Positions 26,009 to 35,375 of a stretch of 64,000 nucleotides of DNA are shown piece by piece. Position 1 is the stretch's first letter. Every line of letters starts with the position of its first letter. The notes under the pieces are model-generated. The model made no database searches, was not told where the DNA came from, and saw nothing but the letters and a program-made list of their open reading frames with translations. The translations under genes were made by a program, and so were the position numbers. Source of the stretch: Teredinibacter haidensis (lineage in GTDB: Bacteria > Pseudomonadota > Gammaproteobacteria > Pseudomonadales > Cellvibrionaceae). The stretch is from NCBI RefSeq assembly GCF_014211975.1, contig NZ_CP060084.1:1426001-1490000 (forward strand), read 5' to 3'.

Positions 26009-26551
26009 ATGACAATGTTAAAACAATTCATTCTGATGTCGATGCCTGTTGGTGCTTGCTCTGCTCAGGAGGGAGAGGTGCGAATTGCTATCGCAGCTAA
26101 TTTTTATAAACCGATGTTGCAACTTGCGAAAGAATTTTAAGACCCAGCCGTAAATAGTGTGGCTGTCTTCGCTGGCTCAACAGGAGCTCTATATGCGCAA
26201 ATTAAAAACGGTGCACCGTTTGAAGTGTTTCTGGCTACCGACCAACGCCGATCAAAGGCCATAGAAAAATCTTAGCTAGCAATTTTTTGTAGCGGCGACC
26301 TCCAGCGTTGACCATCTGGCGATTGCTAATCCTATAAAACCGCGCATTATCGCGTTATCACAAGTTTATCTAATGGCAGCATTACCGAGGGCAGCGCCTG
26401 ATTGGTTCCTACCTCACTGTACCGCAAGCTCAACCAGGATGCCGTATTACTGAAACACGGGCAAAAACCCCCTGCGGCTAAACCATTATTAACCTTTTTA
26501 CAAAGTGCGCTAGCAAAACAGACTATCCACTCATTTGGATACCATATTTAA
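26009..26551 (+). pseudogene. Decayed second modA
   Basis: The start reads MTMLKQFILMSMPVGACSAQ, then VRIAIAANFYKPMLQLAKEF and a TAA stop near 26139. Beyond it the ModA pattern continues: GSTGALYAQIKNGAPFEVFL and ATDQRRSKAIEKS, then another stop. Later frame changes follow, ending in HSFGYHI and a stop, which matches the C-terminal HYGYLP region of ModA. It sits 17 bp before modD, the canonical place for modA. Several independent lesions mean it is dead, not a sequencing slip. Confidence 0.9.
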
Positions 26552-26568
26552 TCGTTAGGAGATGGCTT

Positions 26569-27432
26569 ATGACTCAGGAAATTGTGCTGGATGATCAGCA
26601 GTTACAGGCGTTGCTTCGGGAAGATGTCCCAATGGGAGATCTGACAACGTCCGCGTTACAGCTGGAAACCAAACAAGGGCGTATCGAATTCAGTGCCCGC
26701 TATGACACTTGTTGCTGTGCTGTTGAAGAAGTGGCTCGATTGCTGAGCTTAAAAGGACTCAGTGTTGAGCTTTATCATCACTCAGGAAGCTGGATCACAG
26801 CCGGCACTTTGCTGTTGTCTGCCACAGGCTCCACCGCAACCGCATTAGCTTGCTGGAAAATATGTCAGAACTTGCTGGAGTGGAGTGGTGGTATTGCCAC
26901 TGCCAGTTACCAACTTGTTACTGCAGTTCATCAATCCAACCCAAACGCCCATGTTGCTTGTACCCGCAAAAATACCCCCGGCACCAAGCGAATGAGCGTT
27001 AAGGCTGTTCGTTGTGGAGGCGCTACAATTCATCGCTTAGGACTTTCCGAGAGTGTACTGATCTTTGCCGAACACTGCCAATTTACACCGGCAACACCTG
27101 AACAGCTGGTGGCACGAGCGAAAACTTATTGCCCCGACTTAAATACTACAGTTGAAGTCAGTTCGATTGAGGCGGCGTTGATTTGGGCAAAATCCGGCGT
27201 GGATATATTGCAATTGGAAAAGTTTTCGCCAGACAAGCTCTTCCAGTGCAGGTTACAGCTCGCAGAACAGGGCAAAGTGCCTTTGATCGCTGCTGCCGGT
27301 GGAGTGAATTTAGAGAATGCCGCTGAATATGCAACCTGCGGTGCTGATCTATTGGTTAGCTCATGGCCCTATCAGGCGCGACCCAAAGATATTCAAGTTC
27401 GTTTTTACCCACACGGAAATGTGGATGTTTGA
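26569..27432 (+). CDS. modD: ModD, quinolinate-phosphoribosyltransferase-like protein
   Basis: 287 aa, the full length of the ModD family, related to NadC. It has REDVPMGDLTTSAL at the N-terminus, the conserved HVACTRKNTPGTKRMSVKAV around residue 125-143 and the barrel ends DILQLEKFSPD and IAAAGGVNLENAAEYA. ModD is tied to molybdate transport loci, but its reaction is not well established. GGAG lies before the ATG. Its last eight bases overlap modB. Confidence 0.92.
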   Translation: MTQEIVLDDQQLQALLREDVPMGDLTTSALQLETKQGRIEFSARYDTCCCAVEEVARLLSLKGLSVELYHHSGSWITAGTLLLSATGSTATALACWKICQNLLEWSGGIATASYQLVTAVHQSNPNAHVACTRKNTPGTKRMSVKAVRCGGATIHRLGLSESVLIFAEHCQFTPATPEQLVARAKTYCPDLNTTVEVSSIEAALIWAKSGVDILQLEKFSPDKLFQCRLQLAEQGKVPLIAAAGGVNLENAAEYATCGADLLVSSWPYQARPKDIQVRFYPHGNVDV

Positions 27433-28105
27433 GATCAGTATTAATGTGGTTTGGCTCACCTTAAAGTTGGCATTTGTGGTCACCATCATTTTGCTGTTTG
27501 TGGCAAGCCCGCTGGCATGGTGGTTGTCGCAAACCCAATCGCGTATCAAACCTGTTGCTAGCGCACTGTTTGCCGTTCCACTAGTGTTACCACCTACCGT
27601 GCTGGGTTTCTATTTATTGCTATTCCTCGGTCCCAATGGTCCGGTGGGTCGCCTCGCCGAGGCATTGGGTATCGGTACCCTGCCGTTTAGTTTTACCGGT
27701 ATCGCCATTGCTTGTGCGGTTCATTCGTTTCCCTTTGTGGTTCAGCCACTACAAAATTCATTTGAGATGATCGGAAAAAGGCCGCTGGAAGTGGCGGCAA
27801 CACTCGGTGCTTCGCCGTTAGACTGCTTTTGGAATGTGGTCGTTCCACTGGCTCGTCCCGGTTTCATCACCGCTGTGGTGATGGGGTTTTGTCACACTAT
27901 TGGCGAGTTTGGCGTAGTACTGATGATCGGCGGCAACATTCCCGGTAAGACCCGAGTACTTTCGGTGGAAATATACAACCATGTTGAGGCCATGGAATAT
28001 GCCCAGGCTCATTGGCTAGCAGGCGGCATGATGGCATTCTCCTTCCTCGCCCTGCTAGTCATCTATTTTGTTAATCAACGGGCTGCGAAAAGGAGCCTGG
28101 CATGA
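27425..28105 (+). CDS. modB: Molybdate ABC transporter permease
   Basis: Inner-membrane permease of the molybdate importer, about 226 aa from the ATG at 27425. I chose that start because the family begins just before FEISINVVWLTLKLA; a longer frame from 27317 would add an atypical hydrophilic leader inside modD. Family signatures are PLVLPPTVLGFYLLLFLG, the EAA loop EVAATLGASPLDCFWNVVVP and TIGEFGVVLMIGGNIPGKT. Five to six membrane helices are visible. It overlaps modD by 8 bp and modC by 4 bp. Confidence 0.94.
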   Translation: MFEISINVVWLTLKLAFVVTIILLFVASPLAWWLSQTQSRIKPVASALFAVPLVLPPTVLGFYLLLFLGPNGPVGRLAEALGIGTLPFSFTGIAIACAVHSFPFVVQPLQNSFEMIGKRPLEVAATLGASPLDCFWNVVVPLARPGFITAVVMGFCHTIGEFGVVLMIGGNIPGKTRVLSVEIYNHVEAMEYAQAHWLAGGMMAFSFLALLVIYFVNQRAAKRSLA

Positions 28106-29178
28106 GTCGTTTACAAGCAAACTTTCAGGTCGACCGGGGAGACTTCAAACTAAACGTGGAATTTACGTTACCCTCTAAAGGCGTGACCGCGCTATTCGGG
28201 CCATCAGGTTCAGGAAAAACCTCCTGCCTGCGGGCAATGGCAGGACTGGAACGATTACCAAATAGTTTTATTAAGGTTGGAAATGAGGTCTGGCAGAACG
28301 ACTCTCTAGGGGTTTTCGTTCCAGCTCATCAGCGCGAGATTGGTTATGTATTCCAGGAGGCGAGCCTGTTTCCGCATCTAAACGTTCGGCAAAATCTTGA
28401 GTTCGGTTTGAAGCGCCTTCCCGCATCAAAGCGCAAAGTGGAACCAGAGTCTGTGATTGAGCTATTGGGAATTGGCTCGTTGCTATCACGCCCACCGGCT
28501 GCGCTTTCTGGGGGAGAACGACAGCGGGTGGCGATTGCTCGCGCTTTGTTAAGGTCTCCTGAGCTGCTGCTTATGGATGAGCCCTTATCTGCACTTGATC
28601 GGCGACTTAAGCAGGAGATTTTACCCTATTTGGAGCAGCTGCACCGAAGGCTGTCGATCCCCGTAGTCTATGTTAGTCATGCGCCGGATGAAGTGGCAAG
28701 ACTAGCCGACCATATTCTGATACTCGATCACGGCAAACTGATTTGTTCCGGGTCACTGAAAGAGATCATGGTGGAGCCACGATTTACGTCCCTGTTTGGT
28801 GATGGAGCCAGCACCTTGTTTGAAGGAATGGTCTCGGCCCAACATGACGACCTAATTACCGAAGTAACGGCCGATAAGTTGGTACTTCGGTTAACCCCAC
28901 GCCCGTTACCGCTGGGTTTTCCTATTCGCTGCCGGATTTATGCCAGCGATGTTAGTTTGTGTACTGTGGCACCATCCCACTCTAGCATTTTAAATATTTT
29001 CCCTAGTCGGGTAATAGGGATCGATGATGGTGGGCATGCCGGTGAATGTCTCGTTACCGTTGAGTTAGCAAAGGAGCAGAGATTGTTGGCGCAAATATCC
29101 AGCTACTCCCTAAATCATTTGCAGCTGAAGCTAGGAGCTTCCGTATGGGCACAAGTGAAATCGGTTGCTGTATTGTAG
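28102..29178 (+). CDS. modC: Molybdate ABC transporter ATPase with TOBE domain
   Basis: 358 aa ATP-binding subunit. Walker A is GPSGSGKTS near residue 33, Q-loop YVFQEASLFPH near 90, signature LSGGERQRVAIARALL near 135 and Walker B LLLMDEPLSALDRR near 155. The C-terminal ~80 residues form a TOBE/Mop-like oxyanion-sensing domain, which can shut the transporter when molybdate is high. The start overlaps the modB stop as ATGA. Confidence 0.95.
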   Translation: MSRLQANFQVDRGDFKLNVEFTLPSKGVTALFGPSGSGKTSCLRAMAGLERLPNSFIKVGNEVWQNDSLGVFVPAHQREIGYVFQEASLFPHLNVRQNLEFGLKRLPASKRKVEPESVIELLGIGSLLSRPPAALSGGERQRVAIARALLRSPELLLMDEPLSALDRRLKQEILPYLEQLHRRLSIPVVYVSHAPDEVARLADHILILDHGKLICSGSLKEIMVEPRFTSLFGDGASTLFEGMVSAQHDDLITEVTADKLVLRLTPRPLPLGFPIRCRIYASDVSLCTVAPSHSSILNIFPSRVIGIDDGGHAGECLVTVELAKEQRLLAQISSYSLNHLQLKLGASVWAQVKSVAVL

Positions 29179-29204
29179 CTTTTATTTAAATGGAGGATTA
29201 AGGT

Positions 29205-29414
29205 ATGAAATTAAGCGCAAGAAACGTTATTCCCGGTAAAGTAGTGAGAATTACTCAAGGCGCAGTGAATGTTGACGTGGTACTTGAAGTCGCCCCTGGC
29301 GTGCAATTAGTCTCCATCATTACCAAGCAGGCTTGTGAGTCGTTGCAGCTAAAAGAAGGGATGCAGGCGTATGCGGCGATCAAAGCCACCAATGTGATGA
29401 TTGCATCAGAATAA
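29205..29414 (+). CDS. mop: Molbindin (single Mop domain)
   Basis: 69 aa, one Mop domain: SARNVIPGKVVRITQGAVNV, then VSIITKQACESLQLKEGMQA and IKATNVMIA. Proteins of this type form oligomers that bind several molybdate ions and buffer the cytoplasmic pool. AATGGAGGATTAAGG supplies the ribosome site. The gene is 26 bp after modC and 20 bp before modE. Confidence 0.93.
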   Translation: MKLSARNVIPGKVVRITQGAVNVDVVLEVAPGVQLVSIITKQACESLQLKEGMQAYAAIKATNVMIASE

Positions 29415-29434
29415 CCAAAGGCCTGAGTGAACAG

Positions 29435-30259
29435 ATGAACAAAAGTGATTCCATGTTAGGTGCTGCCAAGCTCAGTTTGCATACTGAGATGGGACAGTTT
29501 TTAAATGACCACCGAATTCGTTTATTGGATGCCATTGCCGTACACGGCTCATTGAGCGCGGCAGCTCGCTCTTTACCTATGTCGTATAAAGCGGCCTGGG
29601 AGGCCTTAGACTCGATGAATAACTTATCGGCCCGCCCAATAGTTATCCGCTCTACCGGGGGTAAAAATGGTGGAGGAACGCAATTGACGCCCTACGCCCA
29701 CAAACTAATCAGCCTCTATAAAGCAATGGAAATTGAGTATCAGAAAAGTTTAGAGCGTTTACAGGAAGCACTTGAGCAGACCCCTGAAGCAAAAGAGGTT
29801 AATGATTTTCGTAAATTGATGAATCGAGTTAACTTTAAAACCAGCGCTCGCAACCAGTTGGTGGGGACAGTGACATCGGTCACCATCGGCGCTGTCAATG
29901 TGATTGTGGAGCTCAAAATTAGCGAGCAATTAACACTGGTTGCGGCGGTGACCAAAGATTCTGCGCAATCGTTGGGAATTGAGTTTGGCCAGGAGCTGGT
30001 TGCGCTAGTGAAATCGTCTCAAATGGTATTGCATCAGGGAGATAAGCTTAAGTTATCAGCGAATAATCAGTTGAAAGGAGTCATTAGCCGAATACAGCCC
30101 GGTGCGGTTTGTTCCGATATAAGTGTTGAACTGGAAGACCAAAAATCCCTGAGTGTTACCATTACCCAAGAAAGCCTAGAGCAGTTAGCGCTGAAAATTG
30201 AACAACCGGTAACGGTTTGCTTCAATGCTTCTGCGGTTATCTTGTGCCGCTACAGCTAG
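29435..30259 (+). CDS. modE: Molybdate-responsive regulator ModE
   Basis: 274 aa. The N-terminal winged helix-turn-helix (RIRLLDAIAVHGSLSAAARS, then SYKAAWEALDSMNN) and the RSTGGKNGGGTQLTPYA segment are typical of full-length ModE. Two C-terminal Mop domains follow (NQLVGTVTSVTIGAVNV at ~143 and NQLKGVISRIQPGAV at ~210). It should bind molybdate and then the CGTTAT-N12-ATAACG sites upstream of both arms of the locus. Being last in its own target operon makes it autoregulated. Confidence 0.94.
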   Translation: MNKSDSMLGAAKLSLHTEMGQFLNDHRIRLLDAIAVHGSLSAAARSLPMSYKAAWEALDSMNNLSARPIVIRSTGGKNGGGTQLTPYAHKLISLYKAMEIEYQKSLERLQEALEQTPEAKEVNDFRKLMNRVNFKTSARNQLVGTVTSVTIGAVNVIVELKISEQLTLVAAVTKDSAQSLGIEFGQELVALVKSSQMVLHQGDKLKLSANNQLKGVISRIQPGAVCSDISVELEDQKSLSVTITQESLEQLALKIEQPVTVCFNASAVILCRYS

Positions 30260-30323
30260 TTGATTTAAAGGCACGAAGGGAATAGACGGGAAAAGTTAGT
30301 GTTGAACTGAAAAAACATTCGCC

Positions 30324-31211
30324 CTAAGCCGCACTCTCTGAGGAATAAACTGGTTTCAGTATTGAACAAAGCAATTCTTCAACATACTTATTGCGTTGAA
30401 AACCATTGTATTTCTCCGCATAAATACTCTGATGTAAAGGGTAATCGATTATTGGCAAAAACAACAAACTATTGGCGAGAGCCAAAGAACGCGGCACGAT
30501 TGCAATACCGCCTTCATCATTAACAAAATTGGCAATCCAGTCATCTCTAGGGCTGTAGCACAAAGCCCTCATATTATAACCACGAACCTGTAAGCATTCG
30601 TACAATTTTGATGACGATTCACAATGCTTCCGAAAAAGAATTTTTTCATTTTCAAAATCTTTTAGAACTAACGCATCACGCCTAACAAAATCGTGCTGTC
30701 GATTGAAAACAGTTACAAATGTGTCGTCATAAACACAATCAAGACTAAATTCTTTGGCGGAAGAAACACGACTACCTATGAGGATGTCAATATCATGATG
30801 AATTAACTTATCATTTAACGCAGAAATTTCAGAATCACAATATTCAATATCAAAACTAGGCCGATTAGAACGAAACACTTCAAATAAATTGAAAACCACC
30901 TCAAATGAAATGCTCGACTGAAACCCAACTTTCACACATGAATCATCTTGACACAGAATTCTTTTTGCCTTTTCTTCTGTCTGTTCCGCGTTGAGATAGA
31001 TATCTTTAAAGTTGGGCAACAAACTACTCCCAAGATCAGATAACTCAACGGAACTCTTGGTTCGATAAAAAAGTTCTCCGCCAATAATACTCTCTAATTT
31101 TTTTATCCCCTTGGTTAGGGCTGGCTGTGATATGCAACATTGCTTTGCCGCTCGCGTAAAATTAAGTGTTTCACTTACAGCAATAAAATATCGAATTTGG
31201 GACATTTCCAT
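30324..31211 (-). CDS. LysR-family transcriptional regulator
   Basis: About 295 aa from the ATG at 31211, chosen because AAAGGAC lies seven bases upstream and the family starts at MEMSQIRYFIAV; an in-frame ATG at 31247 has no such site. The helix-turn-helix is NFTRAAKQCCISQPALTKGI, followed by LESIIGGELFYR. The effector domain is at ~90-290. It converges on modE, with 64 bp between. No target can be read from the sequence. Codon use is AT-rich compared with the mod genes. Confidence 0.9.
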   Translation of the reverse strand: MEMSQIRYFIAVSETLNFTRAAKQCCISQPALTKGIKKLESIIGGELFYRTKSSVELSDLGSSLLPNFKDIYLNAEQTEEKAKRILCQDDSCVKVGFQSSISFEVVFNLFEVFRSNRPSFDIEYCDSEISALNDKLIHHDIDILIGSRVSSAKEFSLDCVYDDTFVTVFNRQHDFVRRDALVLKDFENEKILFRKHCESSSKLYECLQVRGYNMRALCYSPRDDWIANFVNDEGGIAIVPRSLALANSLLFLPIIDYPLHQSIYAEKYNGFQRNKYVEELLCSILKPVYSSESAA

Positions 31212-31247
31212 AAATTTAGTCCTTTGTATATCCGAACGTATGCACAT

Positions 31248-32701
31248 GCCTTAAAATTGCGCACAACACATACGCCAACGTTCTGCTGGATTCTTTAAGT
31301 TACACGACTATCTCAGTTTAGCTGATCTGACTGCCATATACTCGGTGAAAATTAACGCGGCGCCAGTTCCAATCATATCTCACTCATACATAGCCATCGA
31401 TCCTAAACTACAGTTATCTATTACCCCATATTTTCAATCTACTTTCAAAAGAATGGTCGGCGGCCGATTTCGAAACACCGCCCCTACTCCCTTCAGGAGC
31501 CCCAATTTTGCACCCATATTTGGCATTTGTGACAGTAACTGAATAGTTAATAGCTTATTTAAGGTCTATCTCGCCTGCATATTCTGGAAAGTTACTAACT
31601 TACCCCAAAGTTAGCAATAATGAATATTACAGGGTGTAATAACGAGCCTGTCCCATATAAATTCAAACACTAAACAGAAAGACGTCCCCTAAGGTAATTA
31701 CAGCCCTAATTATACATTTCACCCCTTCCGTGTACCTTAGACAAACACCGCAGAAGCGTTCCCATTAGCACCGTTTTTAGCCCTTATACCCAGTAGTACC
31801 TGCCAGGAGATTAAAATATTACCTTTCCCCAAAAAAAATACGAATTTAAATCGATCAACAGAATGGCGATGTACATGATCAGATAAAAATATACGATATA
31901 CACCACGCCGGAATCTGAAGATAGAGTTCCAGCCTGGACATGAGTCTGCATCACAACAAAAAACTAAGCACGTAGTAATTGACCCGTTCGTATTAAAACC
32001 GAACCTCTTAACTAACGTATTATCCTAGGTTAACGTCATAAACCGAGAAAACAAAATAAGGAAAACTACGATAAGAGGTGCCAAATTAATTATAAATTTG
32101 TTAACGAAATCCCGCTTAAAACACAAGGAAATATAAAATTATTTTCGCTTTTCCTCATGTACTCTGGGGGAATATAGACGGTATTTTGAGCAATCAAATG
32201 ATTGACGAAGGCTTACATCAGAATAACATCCTGACACTTAGCAACTCTTTCTGTCTTGTTAACCAAACAAAATCAATCGTAGTATCTTGAGAGTCAGCCT
32301 CTTCGGTGAAGATAAAACCTTTTTAAATTTATTTGGAACGTTATTGGGGTGTTTTTGAAAATCTGGATACTCCAAACCCAGACATACCTCCGCTACCCAC
32401 GAGATTTTTTATGTACAACGAAGCACCGAAAACTTCCGTCAAGCCTCATTAGTAAATAGCTGCTCTTGCTTTATGAATACTGACAAGTTTATGCCGCGGT
32501 ATAAAATGAATAATAATTATTGGCCGATAACGGAACGTTATATGGTGAAATTGAAACGGTCGAAAACTTACAATTCTAAGGACAGACATCCCGTAACAGA
32601 AGCTACATAGAAAACTCGCCAAACAGGGTATAAGCTACAATAGTTACTCGAAAAAGCTAAATTAATAGCTATAAAACGCCTAGCCCATATACCTCCGTTG
32701 A
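31248..32701. other. ~1.45 kb AT-rich stretch without a convincing gene
   Basis: Only short ORFs of odd composition occur. One copy of the short motif GCCTGTCCC lies at 31646-31654. No tRNA fold, CRISPR pattern or recognisable protein fragment was found by eye in either strand. It may be relaxed sequence left by deleted genes. Confidence 0.5.
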
Positions 32702-33181
32702 TTAACTGTCAGTCGTTATTTTTATAAGTTCAACATCAAAAATTAATGTTGAACCGGCAGGAATCTGGCCGGAGTTACGATTGCCATAACCTAAATTACT
32801 GGGAATAAATAGGCGGCTCTTTTCCCCTTCTACCATTAGCTGCAGGCCTTCTGTCCAGCCTGGGATTACTTGGTTCAAACTAAATTCGATCGGCTCACCT
32901 CTATCGACGGAACTGTCGAAGACGGTGCCATCGATTAGTGTTCCGTGATAATGTACTTTGACTTTATCTAAGGGTTTTGCGTGCACGGCGCCAGTTCCGG
33001 GTTGCAACTGCAGAACCTGTAAGCCAGACGCTGTCACAAGTACACCCTCTATCTGTTTGTTTTTTTCGAGAAAAATATTGCCTTGTGTATTGTTTTCTTT
33101 AGCTTTCTTCTTACTGACAGAGCCTTGCCAAGTAAAATATGCAACTAACGCAATGAAAATTACGATAACGAATGTGTTCAT
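32702..33181 (-). CDS. FKBP-type peptidyl-prolyl cis-trans isomerase, membrane-anchored
   Basis: About 159 aa from the ATG at 33181, favoured over 33196 because GAGGG lies eight bases upstream. An N-terminal membrane segment (NTFVIVIFIALVAYFTW) is followed by a short linker and the FKBP domain: VKVHYHGTLIDGTVFDSS, VIPGWTEGLQLM and IPSNLGYGN. The core aromatic pocket residues look present. It is probably a periplasm-facing foldase. It lies just after ylqF (8-23 bp), likely in the same transcript. Confidence 0.92.
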   Translation of the reverse strand: MNTFVIVIFIALVAYFTWQGSVSKKKAKENNTQGNIFLEKNKQIEGVLVTASGLQVLQLQPGTGAVHAKPLDKVKVHYHGTLIDGTVFDSSVDRGEPIEFSLNQVIPGWTEGLQLMVEGEKSRLFIPSNLGYGNRNSGQIPAGSTLIFDVELIKITTDS

Positions 33182-33204
33182 ACTACTTACCCTCATAAAT
33201 TATT

Positions 33205-34050
33205 TTAGTCGCGGAAAATGTAGCTGAGATGGGGTTCTTCAAAACTAATGCGGCCCAGCTTTCCTGCTCGCAATTCGCGAATAAATAATTCGCCAACGCG
33301 TACTAGGTCTACGCCGCCACGTTTCATACAACCACGTTTTTTAGCCACTTGTTCTAAGGCGCCGTAGGCGGAATCGATCAAATTGTCTATTTTGTAGCGT
33401 TCGCTTACTCGGTCCGGGTAGCGCTGGAGTAAATAATCCATCGCGAACATCGCTAAATGATCATATTCCACAGCGGTATCTCGAATGGCCCCACTGGTTG
33501 CAAGGCGATAGTTGATCATTTCATTTTTTGAACCTGGCCAAGTCATCCCCGGAGAGTCGATCAGTAAGAAATCTTCGGTGATTTTGATTCGTTGCTGACC
33601 TTTGGTAATAGCGGGTTCGTCGCCTACCTTTGCTATTTTACGCCCAGCCAGGGTATTGATAAGAGTCGATTTGCCAACGTTGGGAATCCCCAAAATCAAT
33701 GCAGTCACTGGTTTGTGTATCCTGCCTCGAGGAGGGGCGAGTTTAAACACGCGGTCGGGGATGGTTCTAGTGAGATTAGTGTTACTGGTACTTATGGCGA
33801 TCGCATCCATATTGCGCTGTTCACGAAAAAATGCCTGCCACGCCTGAGTAATCGCTGCGTCGGCCAAATCTGACTTGCTCAACACTTTTAGATAGGGCTT
33901 GTCTCCTCGCAATTTCTCGATCATGGGGTTGGTACTGGAAAAGGGTAAACGAGCGTCTAACACCTCGATCACCACGTCAACCTGAGGCATTATCTCCTTA
34001 ATCTGCTTGCGAGCCTTATTCATATGGCCCGGATACCAATTTATTAACAT
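33205..34050 (-). CDS. ylqF: YlqF/RbgA-like circularly permuted ribosome-assembly GTPase
   Basis: 281 aa. The G motifs occur in permuted order: G4 SKSDLAD at ~57, then G1 GIPNVGKST at ~122, G3 DSPGM at ~165. The start INWYPGHMNKARKQI is a hallmark of YlqF. In other bacteria the protein acts in late assembly of the large ribosomal subunit. Chromosomal housekeeping genes such as this frame the mobile parts of the window. Confidence 0.94.
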   Translation of the reverse strand: MLINWYPGHMNKARKQIKEIMPQVDVVIEVLDARLPFSSTNPMIEKLRGDKPYLKVLSKSDLADAAITQAWQAFFREQRNMDAIAISTSNTNLTRTIPDRVFKLAPPRGRIHKPVTALILGIPNVGKSTLINTLAGRKIAKVGDEPAITKGQQRIKITEDFLLIDSPGMTWPGSKNEMINYRLATSGAIRDTAVEYDHLAMFAMDYLLQRYPDRVSERYKIDNLIDSAYGALEQVAKKRGCMKRGGVDLVRVGELFIRELRAGKLGRISFEEPHLSYIFRD

Positions 34051-34299
34051 ACACCACCCTGCTTATCGAAAGTTCGCTATCTTACCGTTTTTATTTGCAA
34101 ATTGCTGCGGTCGGGGATCTCGGGGCCAAACGACAACGAGAGGGACAGGCGCTCTGTATCTGGACAGCCATCATAAGCATTTATATATCATGTCTGTACC
34201 CGCTATTAGTAATCCTGAAAATTTGTGGGTTATTACAGTCACACAACCTTAATTAATCATTTTCCCAAAATATTAGAGACTTCACCTTCAAAAGTGAAG

Positions 34300-34749
34300 C
34301 TATTGTTCGTAACTATTTAGTGAGAGCCTGTCCCTGCTATTCAAGCGCAACAAATCATCACAATCGTTACAGCCGCAAATATGAGCCTTATCAGAACCAC
34401 ACTGAATTTCGGCGGTGCCTGCCGCTTGTATGGAATAGCTGCAATTATTAAAGCCGAGGGCCTTATTGCTCAAGCGTCCCTCTACATAACAATTTAGCCA
34501 GTCGTACTCATTGTGCATTGTTATGGTATCAATCTCTTTACCTCGATTAAAAAAGGTTTCCGCTTGGCTTGTTGTAAGGGTAAACCCACCACAAAATCTG
34601 TCTGCTTGTTCACCGCGGGATTGTGTACTCAACACCTCAAAACCTGTTTGGCTTGTACTGTCAGGCGCGTTCTTTACATATAAGGCGCCACAACCGTTCA
34701 ACAAGAGCACACCGAATAGAATCATATATTTGTTCATAGTCATTACCAT
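34300..34749 (-). CDS. Small cysteine-rich lipoprotein, unknown function
   Basis: 149 aa. The N-terminus has a lipoprotein signal with lipobox LLNGC, so the mature protein would be lipid-anchored. The mature part has several Cys (CGGF, NCYVEG, NCSYSI, CGSDKAHICGCNDCDDL), suggesting disulphides or a metal site. The start may be the third Met (34737). The last codons overlap a copy of the dispersed GCCTGTCCC motif, so the native C-terminus may have been replaced. No family recognised. Confidence 0.7.
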   Translation of the reverse strand: MVMTMNKYMILFGVLLLNGCGALYVKNAPDSTSQTGFEVLSTQSRGEQADRFCGGFTLTTSQAETFFNRGKEIDTITMHNEYDWLNCYVEGRLSNKALGFNNCSYSIQAAGTAEIQCGSDKAHICGCNDCDDLLRLNSRDRLSLNSYEQ

Positions 34750-35009
34750 GTTGCCGTTGAGGCTTCGCTTGCCTGTTTACGGGATACCGTAGGGTGACGG
34801 TAGAAGTCCGATTTGGTCAAGCTAAACAATTTAGTTAACTCAGCCACCAGCCATTTCAGCGAAGTGTTCTGTTTGCTATTTATCGAGTCAAAGATTTTCT
34901 TAGTTTTATCAAAATTTTCTACTAGCTCAACCCTGATAGTGTCACCATTGGAGGAAAGTGATCTGTAAAGCCTTTTGCCTTTTCGTGGGCATGTAATTTT
35001 TTTACTCAT
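34743..35009 (-). CDS. Hypothetical 88-aa protein
   Basis: Basic, soluble, begins MSKKITCPRKGKRLYRSLSS. No motif recognised and no clear ribosome site. It overlaps the start of the downstream lipoprotein by 7 bp, which weakly supports a two-gene unit. It could be a chance ORF. Confidence 0.4.
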   Translation of the reverse strand: MSKKITCPRKGKRLYRSLSSNGDTIRVELVENFDKTKKIFDSINSKQNTSLKWLVAELTKLFSLTKSDFYRHPTVSRKQASEASTATW

Positions 35010-35158
35010 ACACCAAAGGACTGGCCATCGGCATAAAGGATATTGGCCGCGACAGCTATTTAATTTTTATTGCGCACGCTCCTTTGCAAACAACGAGGTT
35101 TTGATTTTTACACATGGTAGGTTATTTGATCAGTAAGGGTGGTTTGGTAAAGAGCACC

Positions 35159-35345
35159 CTATTTATCAATTAGAAAGTAGGCGTCATTCGCACCGGCGTT
35201 GATGTAGGCGTTAAGCGTGTGCTGCGCAGTAGGTTCTTCCGTTTGATCAACTACAATGCCGTGCGCAGTGCTCACGGTTCCTTTATGTAGTTTCTGAAAG
35301 GGTTTTGAGTGGATTTTTTCGATATTTTTGTTTATTTTTATGGCA
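35159..35345 (-). pseudogene. Possible gene remnant without a start codon
   Basis: An open minus-strand frame with plausible protein-like sequence (GTVSTAHGIVVDQTEEPT, then LNAYINAGANDAYFLIDK and a stop) has a stop but no start upstream. It looks like the 3' end of a lost gene. No family recognised. Confidence 0.3.
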
Positions 35346-35375
35346 AATCATTACAAAAACTTCCAGGTAATTAGG

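Noticed and set aside
31345..31542. 65-codon ORF in the long gap
   Set aside because: No ribosome site, no motif and no neighbour that would support it.
34281..34304. Hairpin CTTCAC/GTGAAG as a terminator
   Set aside because: Stem of six pairs with no T-run at the proper end for the gene it would terminate; too weak to call.
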